Shown here in pieces: positions 9,625 through 17,712 of a DNA stretch of 39,698 bases (positions are counted from its first letter, which is position 1; the number at the start of each line of letters is the position of its first letter). The notes under the pieces are model-generated. The model was given only the letters and a program-made list of their open reading frames with translations. It was not told the DNA's origin and made no database searches. This DNA comes from Betaproteobacteria bacterium (GTDB lineage Bacteria > Pseudomonadota > Gammaproteobacteria > Burkholderiales > SG8-41), in assembly GCA_947486575.1 (NCBI GenBank), contig CANKUB010000032.1, forward strand, positions 1 to 39,698. Reading direction: 5' to 3'. The position numbers were made by a program, and so were the translations under genes.

Positions 9625-9906
9625 ATGATCATCGGATTCAAATCCAGAGAAACTGAAAAAATCTGGCAGGGTGACGTGTCGCGCAAGCTGCCTCGTGATA
9701 TTCAGCAAATTGCTTTGCGAAAATTGTTCATGCTGGATAAAGTGCAAACACTGAAAGAACTTCGGATTCCGCCAGCGAATCGGCTTGAGGCGCTGAAGCA
9801 TGATCGTGTTGGGCAACACAGCATTCGCATCAATGACCAGTGGCGAATCTGTTTTGTATGGACGACAACCGGCCCCGATGCTGTCGAGATTGTTGACTAC
9901 CATTAA
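9625..9906 (+). CDS. higB: HigB-type toxin (RelE/ParE superfamily)
   Basis: This 93-residue protein has the start and end typical of HigB-1/plasmid-maintenance killer toxins: MIIGFKSRETEKIWQG at the N-terminus, RLEALKHDRVGQHSIRIND in the middle and QWRICFVW...DAVEIVDYH at the C-terminus. Such toxins cleave mRNA at the ribosome. The conserved Arg, Trp and His of the last two strands are kept, so it looks intact. The start ATG at 9625 lies so close to the operator that no usual ribosome binding site is visible; the mRNA may be leaderless or nearly so. The antitoxin gene follows after 10 bases, in the toxin-first order characteristic of HigBA. Confidence 0.92.
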   Translation: MIIGFKSRETEKIWQGDVSRKLPRDIQQIALRKLFMLDKVQTLKELRIPPANRLEALKHDRVGQHSIRINDQWRICFVWTTTGPDAVEIVDYH

Positions 9907-9916
9907 GGAAATAAAA

Positions 9917-10207
9917 ATGGATAAATTACAGAACATTCACCCGGGCGAAATACTTTTCGAAGAGTTTCTGCTCCCCATGCAGATCAGCCAGACCAAGCTG
10001 GCCCATTCGATTGGCGTACCACCCCGGCGCATCAACGAGATCGTGCTGGGCAAGCGCGGCATCACGGCGGATACCGCGTTGCGCCTTGCCAAAGTATTTG
10101 GAAACTCAGTGCAATTCTGGATGGGATTGCAGGACGAATACGAATTACGCGAGGCACGTAACGCGATCAAGGATCAACTGGAGCAGATGATGCCGATTGC
10201 GGCTTAG
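9917..10207 (+). CDS. higA: HigA-type antitoxin (XRE family HTH)
   Basis: This 96-residue protein begins with the signature IHPGEILFEEFLLPM (residues 7-21). It continues with an XRE helix-turn-helix, SQTKLAHSIGVPPRRINEIVLGKRGITADTALRLAKVFG at about 24-62, and the family motif FWMGLQDEYELR. It neutralises HigB and represses the operon through the upstream palindrome. The start ATG at 9917 is preceded by AAGGAA; an earlier in-frame opening would overlap higB and is rejected. The length is normal. Confidence 0.93.
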   Translation: MDKLQNIHPGEILFEEFLLPMQISQTKLAHSIGVPPRRINEIVLGKRGITADTALRLAKVFGNSVQFWMGLQDEYELREARNAIKDQLEQMMPIAA

Positions 10208-10276
10208 TCCTTTCTAGACGTAATCGACTCCGTTACTTATCGTTATTGGTAGCTCCATATCAAAGTTGGACATCAA

Positions 10277-10612
10277 ATGATCGCTCGCCGTAAGTCCAGA
10301 AAATTCAAACTCGTCGAAATCGAAGAATTTGATGCGAGGTGCGGCTACACCCGATGTCCTCTTCCAGGAGTGTCCGCGTACTTTACACGGCGGCACCCGA
10401 GCGCACACGCTAATTTCTGGCGGGATCGAACAGGAAGGCTAGTTGTACGCTTTTCTTGCGAGAGTTACGTCTTTCATTTTGAGGCGTCGCGCGCTCCGGG
10501 CAAACTAATCCTCGATGATGATTTACACGAGTTCGGAGAATTTGTTGCGGGGATGCTTTTCGAATGGGTTGACGAAGGGCTTGATGATTTGCCCAGTTCC
10601 TACCATTACTAA
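10277..10612 (+). CDS. Uncharacterised 111-residue protein
   Basis: No family was recognised. The protein starts with a basic segment (MIARRKSRKFKLVEIEEFD) and has a central part with FTRRHPSAHANFWRDRTG. It ends acidic and aromatic (DDDLHEFGEFVAGMLFEWVDEGLDDLPSSYHY). There are two cysteines near residues 22 and 27, and no membrane helix or signal peptide. It is followed after 20 bases by another small unknown gene with a good ribosome binding site, so the two may form a transcription unit. They lie just beyond higBA, a typical accessory position. The sequence has a higher AT share than the neighbouring metabolic genes, which hints at acquisition. The start ATG at 10277 is only weakly supported. 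Confidence 0.45.
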   Translation: MIARRKSRKFKLVEIEEFDARCGYTRCPLPGVSAYFTRRHPSAHANFWRDRTGRLVVRFSCESYVFHFEASRAPGKLILDDDLHEFGEFVAGMLFEWVDEGLDDLPSSYHY

Positions 10613-10632
10613 CTAACTGAAAAGGACGCGCC

Positions 10633-10860
10633 ATGGCATACGACGTAACATTCACTATTCCTACGAGACCGGTTGGGAAAGCAGATATCTCGTTTGTTGT
10701 AAAGACACCGGATGGAGTCCTGGGCACTCTGAAGGTCTCCAAGGGAGCTCTCGTTTGGTTCCCAAAGAAAACGAACTATGGGCACAAGGTGCCCTGGCAA
10801 AAGTTTCACGAGATTGCGACGAAGCAATTTCCACATAGCGAATATCGATCCGGGTCGTGA
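10633..10860 (+). CDS. Uncharacterised 75-residue protein
   Basis: This small protein of unknown function has a likely beta-rich first half (MAYDVTFTIPTRPVGKADISF, then TPDGVLGTLKVSKGALVWFP). A basic, possibly helical end reads KKTNYGHKVPWQKFHEIATKQF. The G-x-L-x-V-S-x-G-x-x-x-W-x-P-K pattern recalls short uncharacterised proteins seen next to phage or mobile genes, but no firm family can be named. The start ATG at 10633 has AAAGGA 8-13 bases upstream, which supports real translation. It follows the 111-residue unknown by 20 bases. The stop is followed by about 210 bases without a visible gene before the convergent aldolase gene. Confidence 0.5.
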   Translation: MAYDVTFTIPTRPVGKADISFVVKTPDGVLGTLKVSKGALVWFPKKTNYGHKVPWQKFHEIATKQFPHSEYRSGS

Positions 10861-11073
10861 AGCCGAACTTGGGGTGGGGGCGAGCGAATGAGCCATCAGC
10901 GTTGTTCGAAATAAACAGCCCGCATACGGCGCAATGCGCGTCGCTTATTGACGCCCTTCGTGGTCTCGGAGCTGCCGTTCGTGTAATTCGGCAATGAGTT
11001 AATATTGTGAGTTCGCAAGCCTACCGATAGACGTGCCTGCCATTGGTATCGCATCTCTCACCAATTCAGCGCC

Positions 11074-11880
11074 TTACTTGATTTTCAAGTCCTGCACAAA
11101 CTTGGCCTTCTGCACGCACGCCCCCATGAGAAAACCCAGATCGGTACCGGTAGAAACATAACGCGCGCCCATTTTCACGTATTCGGCGACGAGGTCAGGG
11201 CGGTTGGCGAGGCCGCCGACGCCGACGTGTTTGCCGTGTTTGCGGCAGGCAGCGATGGTGCGCTCGTAGGCGGCGCGCACGCGCGGGTCATCAAATTGGC
11301 CGGGGATGCCCATCTCGGCGGTGAGGTCGCTGGTGCCGATCATCATCATGTCCATGCCCTCGACGGCGGCGATTTCTTCTACGTGTTCCAGCGCTTCTAC
11401 GGTTTCCATCATCACCATCACCGTTGTTGCATCATTCAGCGCGGGATCGACTTGTGACGCCGGGAAGGTGCGAAATTGCAGGTGTGGCAGTTGTCCAGCC
11501 GCACCACGTTCGCCCAGCGGCGGAAACTTGGCTGCCCTGACCACGCGGCGCGCGTCATCGGCCGAGCGCACGTGCGGCGCGATAATGCCCAGCGCACCGC
11601 CGTTGAGCGCGCCAGCTACGTTCTCCGGCGCGGTGTTGGGTATGCGTATAAAAGGCGTCACCCCGGCGGCAAGCGCTGCCTGGCAGATGATGCCGGTGGT
11701 GTCCCACGAAAAACCGTTGTGCTCGACATCGATATAGATCGTGTCAAAGCCCGCAGTCGCCGCCATTCGTGCGATCTCTGGGGTGCGTATCAGGCGCACG
11801 GTCATCGAGGAGACAACTTCATCGCGTGCGAGTTTTTCCTTGACGTTGTTACGCAGAATGTCTTTGATCTGAACGGTCAT
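11074..11880 (-). CDS. HpcH/HpaI-family aldolase
   Basis: This 268-residue class II (metal-dependent) pyruvate aldolase of the HpcH/HpaI/citrate lyase beta superfamily shows the substrate-side motif FDTIYIDVEHNGFS at about 44-57, the metal ligand glutamate in MVMMETVEALEHVEEI and the aspartate of MMIGTSDLTAEMG. Such enzymes cleave 2-keto-3-deoxy or 4-hydroxy-2-keto acids to pyruvate and an aldehyde. In this cluster it could act after the IlvD/Edd dehydratase at 17713-19446. The start ATG at 11880 has AAAGGAG at ideal spacing; longer openings upstream run over the repeat and the regulator gene and are rejected. It is the last gene of the minus-strand operon, 65 bases after the regulator, with an AT-rich repeat in the gap. 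Confidence 0.9.
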   Translation of the reverse strand: MTVQIKDILRNNVKEKLARDEVVSSMTVRLIRTPEIARMAATAGFDTIYIDVEHNGFSWDTTGIICQAALAAGVTPFIRIPNTAPENVAGALNGGALGIIAPHVRSADDARRVVRAAKFPPLGERGAAGQLPHLQFRTFPASQVDPALNDATTVMVMMETVEALEHVEEIAAVEGMDMMMIGTSDLTAEMGIPGQFDDPRVRAAYERTIAACRKHGKHVGVGGLANRPDLVAEYVKMGARYVSTGTDLGFLMGACVQKAKFVQDLKIK

Positions 11881-11905
11881 GCGGTTCTCCTTTGGGGGTA
11901 ATTTG

Positions 11906-11920
11906 TAAGTTATTGTTTTT
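11906..11920 (-). repeat. AT-rich 15-mer repeat, copy 4
   Basis: On the minus strand this reads AAAAACAATAACTTA, between the OxyR-type gene and the aldolase gene. It fits the core with a CTTA ending. Confidence 0.5.
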
Positions 11921-11945
11921 TTAACGTAATTTTTGTGCATTAGTG

Positions 11946-12890
11946 TTAGATGGGCTTTTCGGTCGGCAGCATTTTTACCCCGGGCAGCTTGCAGGCGAGC
12001 AGCGCCTCGCGCACGGCTTGCACGGCGCGCGGGCGCGGAAAGCTCCGGCGCCACGCCAGCGCGATACGGCGTAACGGTTCCGGCGGTGAAAAAGATTTCA
12101 TGGCGGTGAGTTTGGTATCTGCGGTACGCGATTCTGCGGCCGTGGACGGCAGCACGGTCATGCCCACGCCGGAGGCAACCATCTGGCGGATGGTTTCCAG
12201 CGAGCTGCCTTCGAGGCTTTGCTGCAGCCCGGCATTGGCCGCACGCTTGGATTGTTGCGCGCCCGCGCAGGTTTGCAGCACCTGATCGCGAAAGCAATTG
12301 CCGGTGGACAACAGCAGCAGCGTTTCATTGCACAAATCGGCGGCAGCGATGCGCGCGCTTTTTGACCAGGCGTGATGGGCTGGCATGACCACGCGAAACG
12401 GTTCGTCGTAGACCGCCTGGGTCACGATGCCCGGCACGCTGAACGGCTCTGAAAGCAGTATCAGATCGATGTCGCCGTTCTTCAGCATTTCGCCGAGCCG
12501 GGCGGTGTAGTTCTCCTGAATCAGCAACGGCATTTTCGGTGCGCGCTTGTTGAGCAGCGGTATCAGTTGGGGTGTGACGTAGGGGCCGACGGTGTAGATC
12601 GCACCAAAGCGCAGCGGCCCGGCCAATTCGTCCTTGCCTGCGGCAGCGATGTGCTTGATGGCTGAGGCTTCTTCGAGCACGCGCTGCGCCTGTTCGATGA
12701 CACGGTTGCCGGTATCCGTTACGCGCACTTCGTTGGCACTGCGTTCAAACAGCGCCACGCCGAGTTCGTCTTCCAGCTTTTTGATGGCGACGGATAATGT
12801 GGGCTGACTGACAAAGCATTTTTCGGCGGCGCGGCCGAAGTGCTTTTCACGGGCGACGGCGACGATGTAGCGCAGTTCGGTGAGGGTCAT
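11946..12890 (-). CDS. oxyR: OxyR-type LysR-family regulator
   Basis: This 314-residue LysR-type regulator begins with the OxyR hallmark MTLTELRYIVAVAREKHFG and the HTH segment FVSQPTLSVAIKKLEDELG (residues 26-44). The sensing domain keeps both redox cysteines, C199 and C208 (GNCFRDQVLQTC), at the same numbers as E. coli OxyR, and the GSSLETIRQMVASGVGMTVLP segment. It should sense H2O2 by forming this disulfide. The start is ATG at 12890; its TGA-overlapping ATGA is shared with the stop of the upstream sulfatase, so translation is probably coupled. Sitting inside a catabolic operon is odd for OxyR. It may be the global OxyR caught in this locus, or an OxyR-derived local regulator. A likely target box lies before rubrerythrin at 9273-9309. 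Confidence 0.88.
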   Translation of the reverse strand: MTLTELRYIVAVAREKHFGRAAEKCFVSQPTLSVAIKKLEDELGVALFERSANEVRVTDTGNRVIEQAQRVLEEASAIKHIAAAGKDELAGPLRFGAIYTVGPYVTPQLIPLLNKRAPKMPLLIQENYTARLGEMLKNGDIDLILLSEPFSVPGIVTQAVYDEPFRVVMPAHHAWSKSARIAAADLCNETLLLLSTGNCFRDQVLQTCAGAQQSKRAANAGLQQSLEGSSLETIRQMVASGVGMTVLPSTAAESRTADTKLTAMKSFSPPEPLRRIALAWRRSFPRPRAVQAVREALLACKLPGVKMLPTEKPI

Positions 12891-14374
12891 GAGTGCGCGC
12901 TGCCTGGTATAGCCCAAGCCTCTTCTTTCGACACGCCCGGCGGGGGTGTAAACAATATCTGCGAGGTGCCGGCGACTTGCTCACGTCCGCCCCAGTAATC
13001 CACCCATTTGCGCTGATCGGCCTTGGCGCGGGCATCAACGGCTTCCGGGTCGCAGATGGCGCGCAACTTTTGTTCCAGCACCTGCGCGATGGCTGGCGAG
13101 GCGGCTGCCACATCCTGCAATTCCTCGGGGTCGTGCGCGAGATCGAACAGTTGCGATGGCATGCCAACATGGTAGATCAGTTTCCTATCGCCGTCCCGCA
13201 GCACATACGCAGCAGCCTTCGAGGCTTGTGCGTGGTATTCGGCAAAGCCGAGACGGTCACTGTCGTTGCCACCCAGGGCTGGCCACAGCGACACGCCACG
13301 CAAGTCCGCGTCTTTGGCGGAAAGCCGGGCGCCTGCGCCTTCGATGAGGGTGGGGAACAAATCCACATGCGAGACGATCTGTCGCGACACTTTGCCGCTG
13401 GGAATACCGGAGCCTGAAATTAACAGCGGTACGCCAATGCCACCTTCGTACAGATTCTTTTTGCCAAACAGGCCTTGTGCACCAAACAGCTCGCCGTGAT
13501 CGCTGGTGTAAGCGATGCGTGTGTTGGCCAACAGTCCCAGTTCTTCGGCGGCCTTCATTACTGCGCCTACTTGTTCATCCATGTGTGTGATCAGACCGAA
13601 GTAACCCGCGGCCACGCGGCGCAACGCGGCCTCATCGGTCATGTCGAGCATGCCGTCCATGTGCCGCAGGTAGGCCGTTGCCGGATGCTCATTGCGTTCG
13701 CCGGGGCGAAAGCCAGCCGGCAGCGGCATGTCTTTCTCAGGATACAAATCGTAAAGCCGCTGCGGCACGGTGAACGGCGGGTGCGGGCTGATGTAGGACA
13801 CATACAGTACCCACGGCTTGCGGTTGCCCTTGACGTGCCGCTTCAGCCAGGCGATGGATTTTTCGGTGATGCGCCGGTCGTATTCCTGATAATGCGTTTC
13901 CCCCACGCCGGAGCGATTCATGTATAGCTGCCAGAAGCTGCCGTCGTCCTTGGGTGTTTCGGCGTCGTAGCCGCGCAGCAGATTCTTGATCGCGCCTTTG
14001 CCATCATGCAAATGCATGGGCTCGATTTCTTCATTGAATCCGTTGTCGTCTTTTTCAGAGCGGTAATGCAGCTTGCCCACCGCTACTACGGTATGCCCCT
14101 GTTCGCGCAGGCGGTGATGCCAGGAGGGTACGCTGCCGTCGTAGGCGATGGCGTTGTCCCAGAAGCCGGTTTGATGCGGATAGCGGCCGGTGGCAATGGC
14201 GGCGCGCGCCGGGCAGCACAGGGCGCTGGTGCTATACGAATTCTCAAAGCGAACGCCGGAGGCGGCGATACGGTCGATGTTGGGCGTCTTCACGTACGCA
14301 TGGCCGTAGCAGCCGGTGACTGCGCGGTTATGGTTGTCGGACTGGAAAAAAATCAGGTTAGCGGGTTGGGTCAT
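12887..14374 (-). CDS. Type I sulfatase (alkaline phosphatase superfamily), copy 1
   Basis: This 495-residue cytoplasmic-type sulfatase has no signal peptide. The formylglycine site is C53-C-P-A-R57 within TSALCCPARAAIATGRYP, the C-x-P-x-R pattern of cysteine-type sulfatases; C53 would be oxidised to formylglycine. Metal ligands are seen in SDNHN (residues 12-16) and TSDHGELFG. The SWHHRLREQGHTVVAVGKLHY segment recalls choline-sulfatase and arylsulfatase A-like enzymes. Phosphonate monoester hydrolases share this site, so the ester type is not proven. It is clearly paralogous to the protein at 15360-16826. The start ATG at 14374 lies 5 bases after the TctC stop, and its own stop overlaps the regulator start. 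No maturation enzyme is seen in the window. Confidence 0.88.
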   Translation of the reverse strand: MTQPANLIFFQSDNHNRAVTGCYGHAYVKTPNIDRIAASGVRFENSYSTSALCCPARAAIATGRYPHQTGFWDNAIAYDGSVPSWHHRLREQGHTVVAVGKLHYRSEKDDNGFNEEIEPMHLHDGKGAIKNLLRGYDAETPKDDGSFWQLYMNRSGVGETHYQEYDRRITEKSIAWLKRHVKGNRKPWVLYVSYISPHPPFTVPQRLYDLYPEKDMPLPAGFRPGERNEHPATAYLRHMDGMLDMTDEAALRRVAAGYFGLITHMDEQVGAVMKAAEELGLLANTRIAYTSDHGELFGAQGLFGKKNLYEGGIGVPLLISGSGIPSGKVSRQIVSHVDLFPTLIEGAGARLSAKDADLRGVSLWPALGGNDSDRLGFAEYHAQASKAAAYVLRDGDRKLIYHVGMPSQLFDLAHDPEELQDVAAASPAIAQVLEQKLRAICDPEAVDARAKADQRKWVDYWGGREQVAGTSQILFTPPPGVSKEEAWAIPGSAHS

Positions 14375-14379
14375 GGCAT

Positions 14380-15357
14380 TCAATCGAGAATGATGTTCGC
14401 CTGTTTGCCGATATGTGCGATGCGTTTGCGCTCGGCTTTCATGTACGCGGAGAATTCCGCAGGGGATTCGGGTTGCGCAGTAGTGCCTTGGCGCGCGAGC
14501 AGGCCGGCGACTTCGGGCGACTTGAGCGCGGTGATGATTTCGCCGTGCAGTCGCGTGCTGATGGCTGCAGGTGCGCCTGCGGGTAGCACGATGCCCCACC
14601 ATTGTGTGATTTCGTAGCCGGGCACCACATCAGCAAACACCGGCAGATCGGGCAGCAGCGGATCACGCTTGGCACCGGTGGTGGCGAGCAGTTTGATACG
14701 GCCGCTTTTCGCCTGCGGCAGTGCGATCAACGGTGAGGTAATGATGAATTGCAATTGGCCCGCCATGATATCCACCAGCGCCTGCGCCGAGCCTTTGTAA
14801 GGCACATGCACGGTATTCACACCGGCCAGCACATTAAACATTGCGCCCGCCAGATGCGCAGGCGAGCCGTTGCCCGCCGAGCCGAAATTCAATTGGCCGG
14901 GGCGCGCCTTGGCGAGTTTGACGAAATCAGCGGCGGTATCCACGCCAAGGGCCGCACCCACGGTGACAATGTTGGCCACAGACGCCATGCGCGACAGCGC
15001 GATGAAATCGCGATCGGGATCGTAGCCGAGCTTGGGCTTTAACGCGGGCAGGCCGGAGAGCAGCGTCGAGGTTGCCGCGAGCAAGGTGTAACCATCCGGT
15101 GCGGCGGTGCGAGCTGCTTCAAGGCCGATCAAGCCGCTGGCACCCGCACGCGCATCCACCACGAATGACTGGCCCATCTGCTGCGAGAGTTTGTTACCAA
15201 CGATGCGCGCGAGTAATTCTTGCGAACTGCCTGACGGGCCAGGTACGATGAAGCGCACCGGGCGTGAGGGGTACGGCTGCGCGCGTGCAACAGCAGTGCT
15301 GAGTATGAGTGCTGCAGTTAGCGTATAAAAACTGTTTAAAAACAAATGGTTATACAT
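14380..15357 (-). CDS. Bug/TctC-family periplasmic binding protein, copy 1
   Basis: This tripartite tricarboxylate-type solute-binding protein of about 325 residues has a signal peptide (hydrophobic LTAALILSTAVARA, cleavage before QPYPSRPVRF). Family motifs include FIVPGPSGSSQELLARIVG and VDARAGASGLIGLEAA near the N-terminus, FGSAGNGSPAHLAG in the middle and VHVPYKGSAQALVDIMAGQ. No TctA/TctB membrane genes are nearby, as is usual for Bug orphans. Placed between two sulfatases, it probably captures their substrate or a related acid. The start is uncertain: ATG at 15357 is preferred, but an in-frame TTG at 15363 overlaps the sulfatase stop. Its first codons lie inside an AT-rich repeat, which supplies the N-x-L-F-L-N part of the leader. 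Confidence 0.9.
   Translation of the reverse strand: MYNHLFLNSFYTLTAALILSTAVARAQPYPSRPVRFIVPGPSGSSQELLARIVGNKLSQQMGQSFVVDARAGASGLIGLEAARTAAPDGYTLLAATSTLLSGLPALKPKLGYDPDRDFIALSRMASVANIVTVGAALGVDTAADFVKLAKARPGQLNFGSAGNGSPAHLAGAMFNVLAGVNTVHVPYKGSAQALVDIMAGQLQFIITSPLIALPQAKSGRIKLLATTGAKRDPLLPDLPVFADVVPGYEITQWWGIVLPAGAPAAISTRLHGEIITALKSPEVAGLLARQGTTAQPESPAEFSAYMKAERKRIAHIGKQANIILD
15338..15352 (+). repeat. AT-rich 15-mer repeat, copy 5, inside a signal-peptide region
   Basis: AAAAACAAATGGTTA preceded by CTGTTT. It lies within the first codons of the TctC gene on the other strand, directly after the stop of the upstream sulfatase. Confidence 0.6.
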
Positions 15358-15359
15358 GT

Positions 15360-16826
15360 TCAATGAAAGGCCGCCTTGACCCCGGGCGGGGGTGAATAAC
15401 GGAAAGTGCCTTTGCCGAGTATGGCATCCTTGCCACCGTTTTTTTCGATAGCCGCAGCCTGATCGGATTTCGCGTTGTGATTGGCGGCATCGGGATCGAC
15501 GACCGTGCGCAGCGTGGCTTCACACCCGGCGATCACGCTGGCGTATTGCGCATCGCGGCCAAGATCCTTGCGTTCATGCGGATCGGCTTGCAGGTCGAAC
15601 AACATCGGCGGCAGGCCCACGTAATGCACGTATTTGTATTTTTTATTTTCGCCACAGCGAATCATGGAAGTGCCAGTGATTGAGGCGGCGGCGTGATACT
15701 CCGACAAAATCGTACGTTGTGGCACCAGGCCATTGGCGATGTCGATCAACGACACGCCGGGCAGCGTGGTGTCGGCCGCATCGAGCGCTGCGCCCACACT
15801 TTGCACATAGGTGGGGAACGCATCAATCAACGTCACCGGTGTATCGCAAACTTTCCCACGCGGAATATCCGGGCCAGCCGCAATCATCGGAATGCCAGCG
15901 GATTCCTCATACATGGTTGACTTGCCCCACATGCCGCGTGTGCCGAGGTTGTCACCGTGGTCGGAGGTGTAAACAATACGGGTGTTGTCGAGCATGCCGA
16001 GCGATTCGAGCGCCTGGAGAATTTTGCCGACGTTGTGATCCATAAACGTGGTGAGGCCAAAATACGCGGCAATTGCACGCCGTACCATGGGTTCATCGAA
16101 TGGATCGTCGTAACACATGCTCTTGCGCATGGCGTCGGTAAACGGATGACGCGGACGCTGATCTTGCGCATACATATCGGGGAAGGGCACTCTATCCACC
16201 GGATATAAATCGTAGAATTCCTGCGGTGCTATCAGCGGAAAATGCGGTGCGACAAAGCCCACGTACATGGCCCAGGGTTTAGTTTTGTGCTTTGGGGCTT
16301 GGTGAGTCAGCCACTTCACGGTTTCATCGACAATCGAACGATCGTAACGTGTGTAATCCGATTCGCCTGGCCCGGCTTCCGGCCCAAGGTTAGCGGCACC
16401 TTTGCGGCGCGGCAGTTCGTCGCGGATCAAGCCGAGTAGATCGCCAGTGCCGTTGACGATGTGCATCGGCAGAATTTCTTCGTTGAAACCATTGCGATTA
16501 ACGTCATCGCCACTGGCGTAATGCAGTTTTCCGATGGATACCACGTGGTGCCCTTGCGCCATCAGGCGGTGACCCCACGACGGCACTTTGCCATCATAAG
16601 CAATCGCGTTGTCCCAGCAGCGATGCTCATGCACATAGCGCCCAGTGGCGAATGACGCGCGCGCAGGCACGCAGATCGGGCAGTTGGTATACGCGTTGCT
16701 AAAGCGCGTGCCGCGCGCGGCGAGTGCATCGAGGTTCGGCGTCTTGATCATCGGGTGACCATTGCAGCCGAGTACGCGCTTGTTGTGTTCGTCGGAGAGG
16801 ATGAAAATCGTATTGGTGGGTTTCAT
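15360..16826 (-). CDS. Type I sulfatase (alkaline phosphatase superfamily), copy 2
   Basis: This 488-residue sulfatase without signal peptide has C52-V-P-A-R56 (TNCPICVPARASFATGRYV) as the formylglycine motif and SDEHN (11-15) and YTSDHGDNLGTRGMWGK as metal and sulfate-binding parts. It shares the order of conserved blocks with the sulfatase at 12887-14374, including NAIAYDG.VPSWxHRL and VGKLHY, and a similar C-terminal PPPGV. The pair therefore probably arose by duplication and may act on related substrates. Choline-sulfatase-like enzymes are the closest family guess. It starts at ATG 16826, 25 bases after the RraA-like stop; the gap holds an AT-rich repeat. Its stop TGA abuts the TctC start. 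Confidence 0.88.
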   Translation of the reverse strand: MKPTNTIFILSDEHNKRVLGCNGHPMIKTPNLDALAARGTRFSNAYTNCPICVPARASFATGRYVHEHRCWDNAIAYDGKVPSWGHRLMAQGHHVVSIGKLHYASGDDVNRNGFNEEILPMHIVNGTGDLLGLIRDELPRRKGAANLGPEAGPGESDYTRYDRSIVDETVKWLTHQAPKHKTKPWAMYVGFVAPHFPLIAPQEFYDLYPVDRVPFPDMYAQDQRPRHPFTDAMRKSMCYDDPFDEPMVRRAIAAYFGLTTFMDHNVGKILQALESLGMLDNTRIVYTSDHGDNLGTRGMWGKSTMYEESAGIPMIAAGPDIPRGKVCDTPVTLIDAFPTYVQSVGAALDAADTTLPGVSLIDIANGLVPQRTILSEYHAAASITGTSMIRCGENKKYKYVHYVGLPPMLFDLQADPHERKDLGRDAQYASVIAGCEATLRTVVDPDAANHNAKSDQAAAIEKNGGKDAILGKGTFRYSPPPGVKAAFH

Positions 16827-16838
16827 AGTGATTTATCG

Positions 16839-16853
16839 TAACTATTTGTTTTT
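16839..16853 (-). repeat. AT-rich 15-mer repeat, copy 6
   Basis: On the minus strand AAAAACAAATAGTTA, identical to copy 1. The TAA stop of the RraA-like gene (16854-16852) overlaps its first bases, so the repeat sits exactly at the gene junction. Confidence 0.65.
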
Positions 16854-17589
16854 ATTTATATTTTTTAGCCCACAGATCCGAAATATCAACGCCCTTGTCG
16901 ATATCCGCTTTGCGTTTGGTATCGCCCGCATCAATCTTTTGCGATAGCTCAAGCACCGCTGCAATTTTGTCCTGCGGAATAATTGCAATGCCCGCTTCAT
17001 CCGCACAAACCAGATCACCGGGTTTGCACGGCACGCCACGTATCTCCACCGTGCCGTTGACTTCAACTGTTTGCATGCGCCACTTGCCGGTGATCGGGGT
17101 AAAACCGCGACACCACACCGGCCAATCCATTTCGCGATATCCGTCAGGATCACGCACGGTGGCATCGACAATCGCGCCAATGAAACCCTGCCGCTTGGCA
17201 ATCGACGCCGATTGTCCGCCCATATTGGAGCAACCCATCACGCCTTGTATCACCAGCACGTCACCGGGCTCGGCGAGATTGTGCGCCTCGGTTTCACCTT
17301 GCGTGTTGATTTTTTCCTGCGCGGCTTTGTGAATTTGCACATCGCGCGCGATGTTGCGCAAGGTCATGGCAGGGCCGACGATGCGTTTACTAAAATATAC
17401 CGGCGGCAATTGGTACGCGGGTATCACTGCGACAATGCCGAGTTCGTCGCAGGCATCCGACAACGTGCCGGTCAGATCAACCAGCGCCATGAACGCATCG
17501 ATAGCGGTTTTGGCAGGGCGCGGAATATCGAGCATGCGTATGCTATCGCGCGGCATGCGACCGAGGGTGGTCTTGGTTGTTGGGGGCAT
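16852..17589 (-). CDS. RraA-like / HMG aldolase-family protein
   Basis: This 245-residue protein of the RraA (dimethylmenaquinone methyltransferase-like) fold is a family that includes 4-hydroxy-4-methyl-2-oxoglutarate/4-carboxy-4-hydroxy-2-oxoadipate aldolases and oxaloacetate decarboxylases. Conserved parts are the GPAMTLR segment near residue 70, PGDVLVIQG and the signature GGQSASIAKRQGFIGAIVDA with the following TVRD, whose Arg-Asp bind substrate and metal. The C-terminal PGDLVCADEAGIAIIPQ is also typical. The true RNase E inhibitor RraA is shorter (about 160 residues), so a metabolic role is likelier. ATG at 17589 is chosen; an in-frame ATG at 17625 would add 12 residues. It is the first gene of the minus-strand operon, divergent from the dehydratase. 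Confidence 0.85.
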   Translation of the reverse strand: MPPTTKTTLGRMPRDSIRMLDIPRPAKTAIDAFMALVDLTGTLSDACDELGIVAVIPAYQLPPVYFSKRIVGPAMTLRNIARDVQIHKAAQEKINTQGETEAHNLAEPGDVLVIQGVMGCSNMGGQSASIAKRQGFIGAIVDATVRDPDGYREMDWPVWCRGFTPITGKWRMQTVEVNGTVEIRGVPCKPGDLVCADEAGIAIIPQDKIAAVLELSQKIDAGDTKRKADIDKGVDISDLWAKKYK

Positions 17590-17712
17590 ATGAGTTCCAG
17601 TCAAGGGGAAGATTCGAATCCCCATTCTAGGGATGGTGGGCTTATTGCGTCAATGCGGGCAATCGGCTATCGTGCGACATCACTTTTCACAGCTATTTAC
17701 AGGTAATTTTTC

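Noticed and set aside
11881-12297. N-terminal extension of the aldolase gene
   Set aside because: It would overlap the regulator gene and the repeat. The ATG at 11880 has an ideal ribosome binding site and the protein is then of normal length.
17600-17630. A TTCGAATCC-containing stretch resembling the T-arm of a tRNA
   Set aside because: No acceptor stem, D-arm or anticodon arm can be formed around it; the loop length is wrong.
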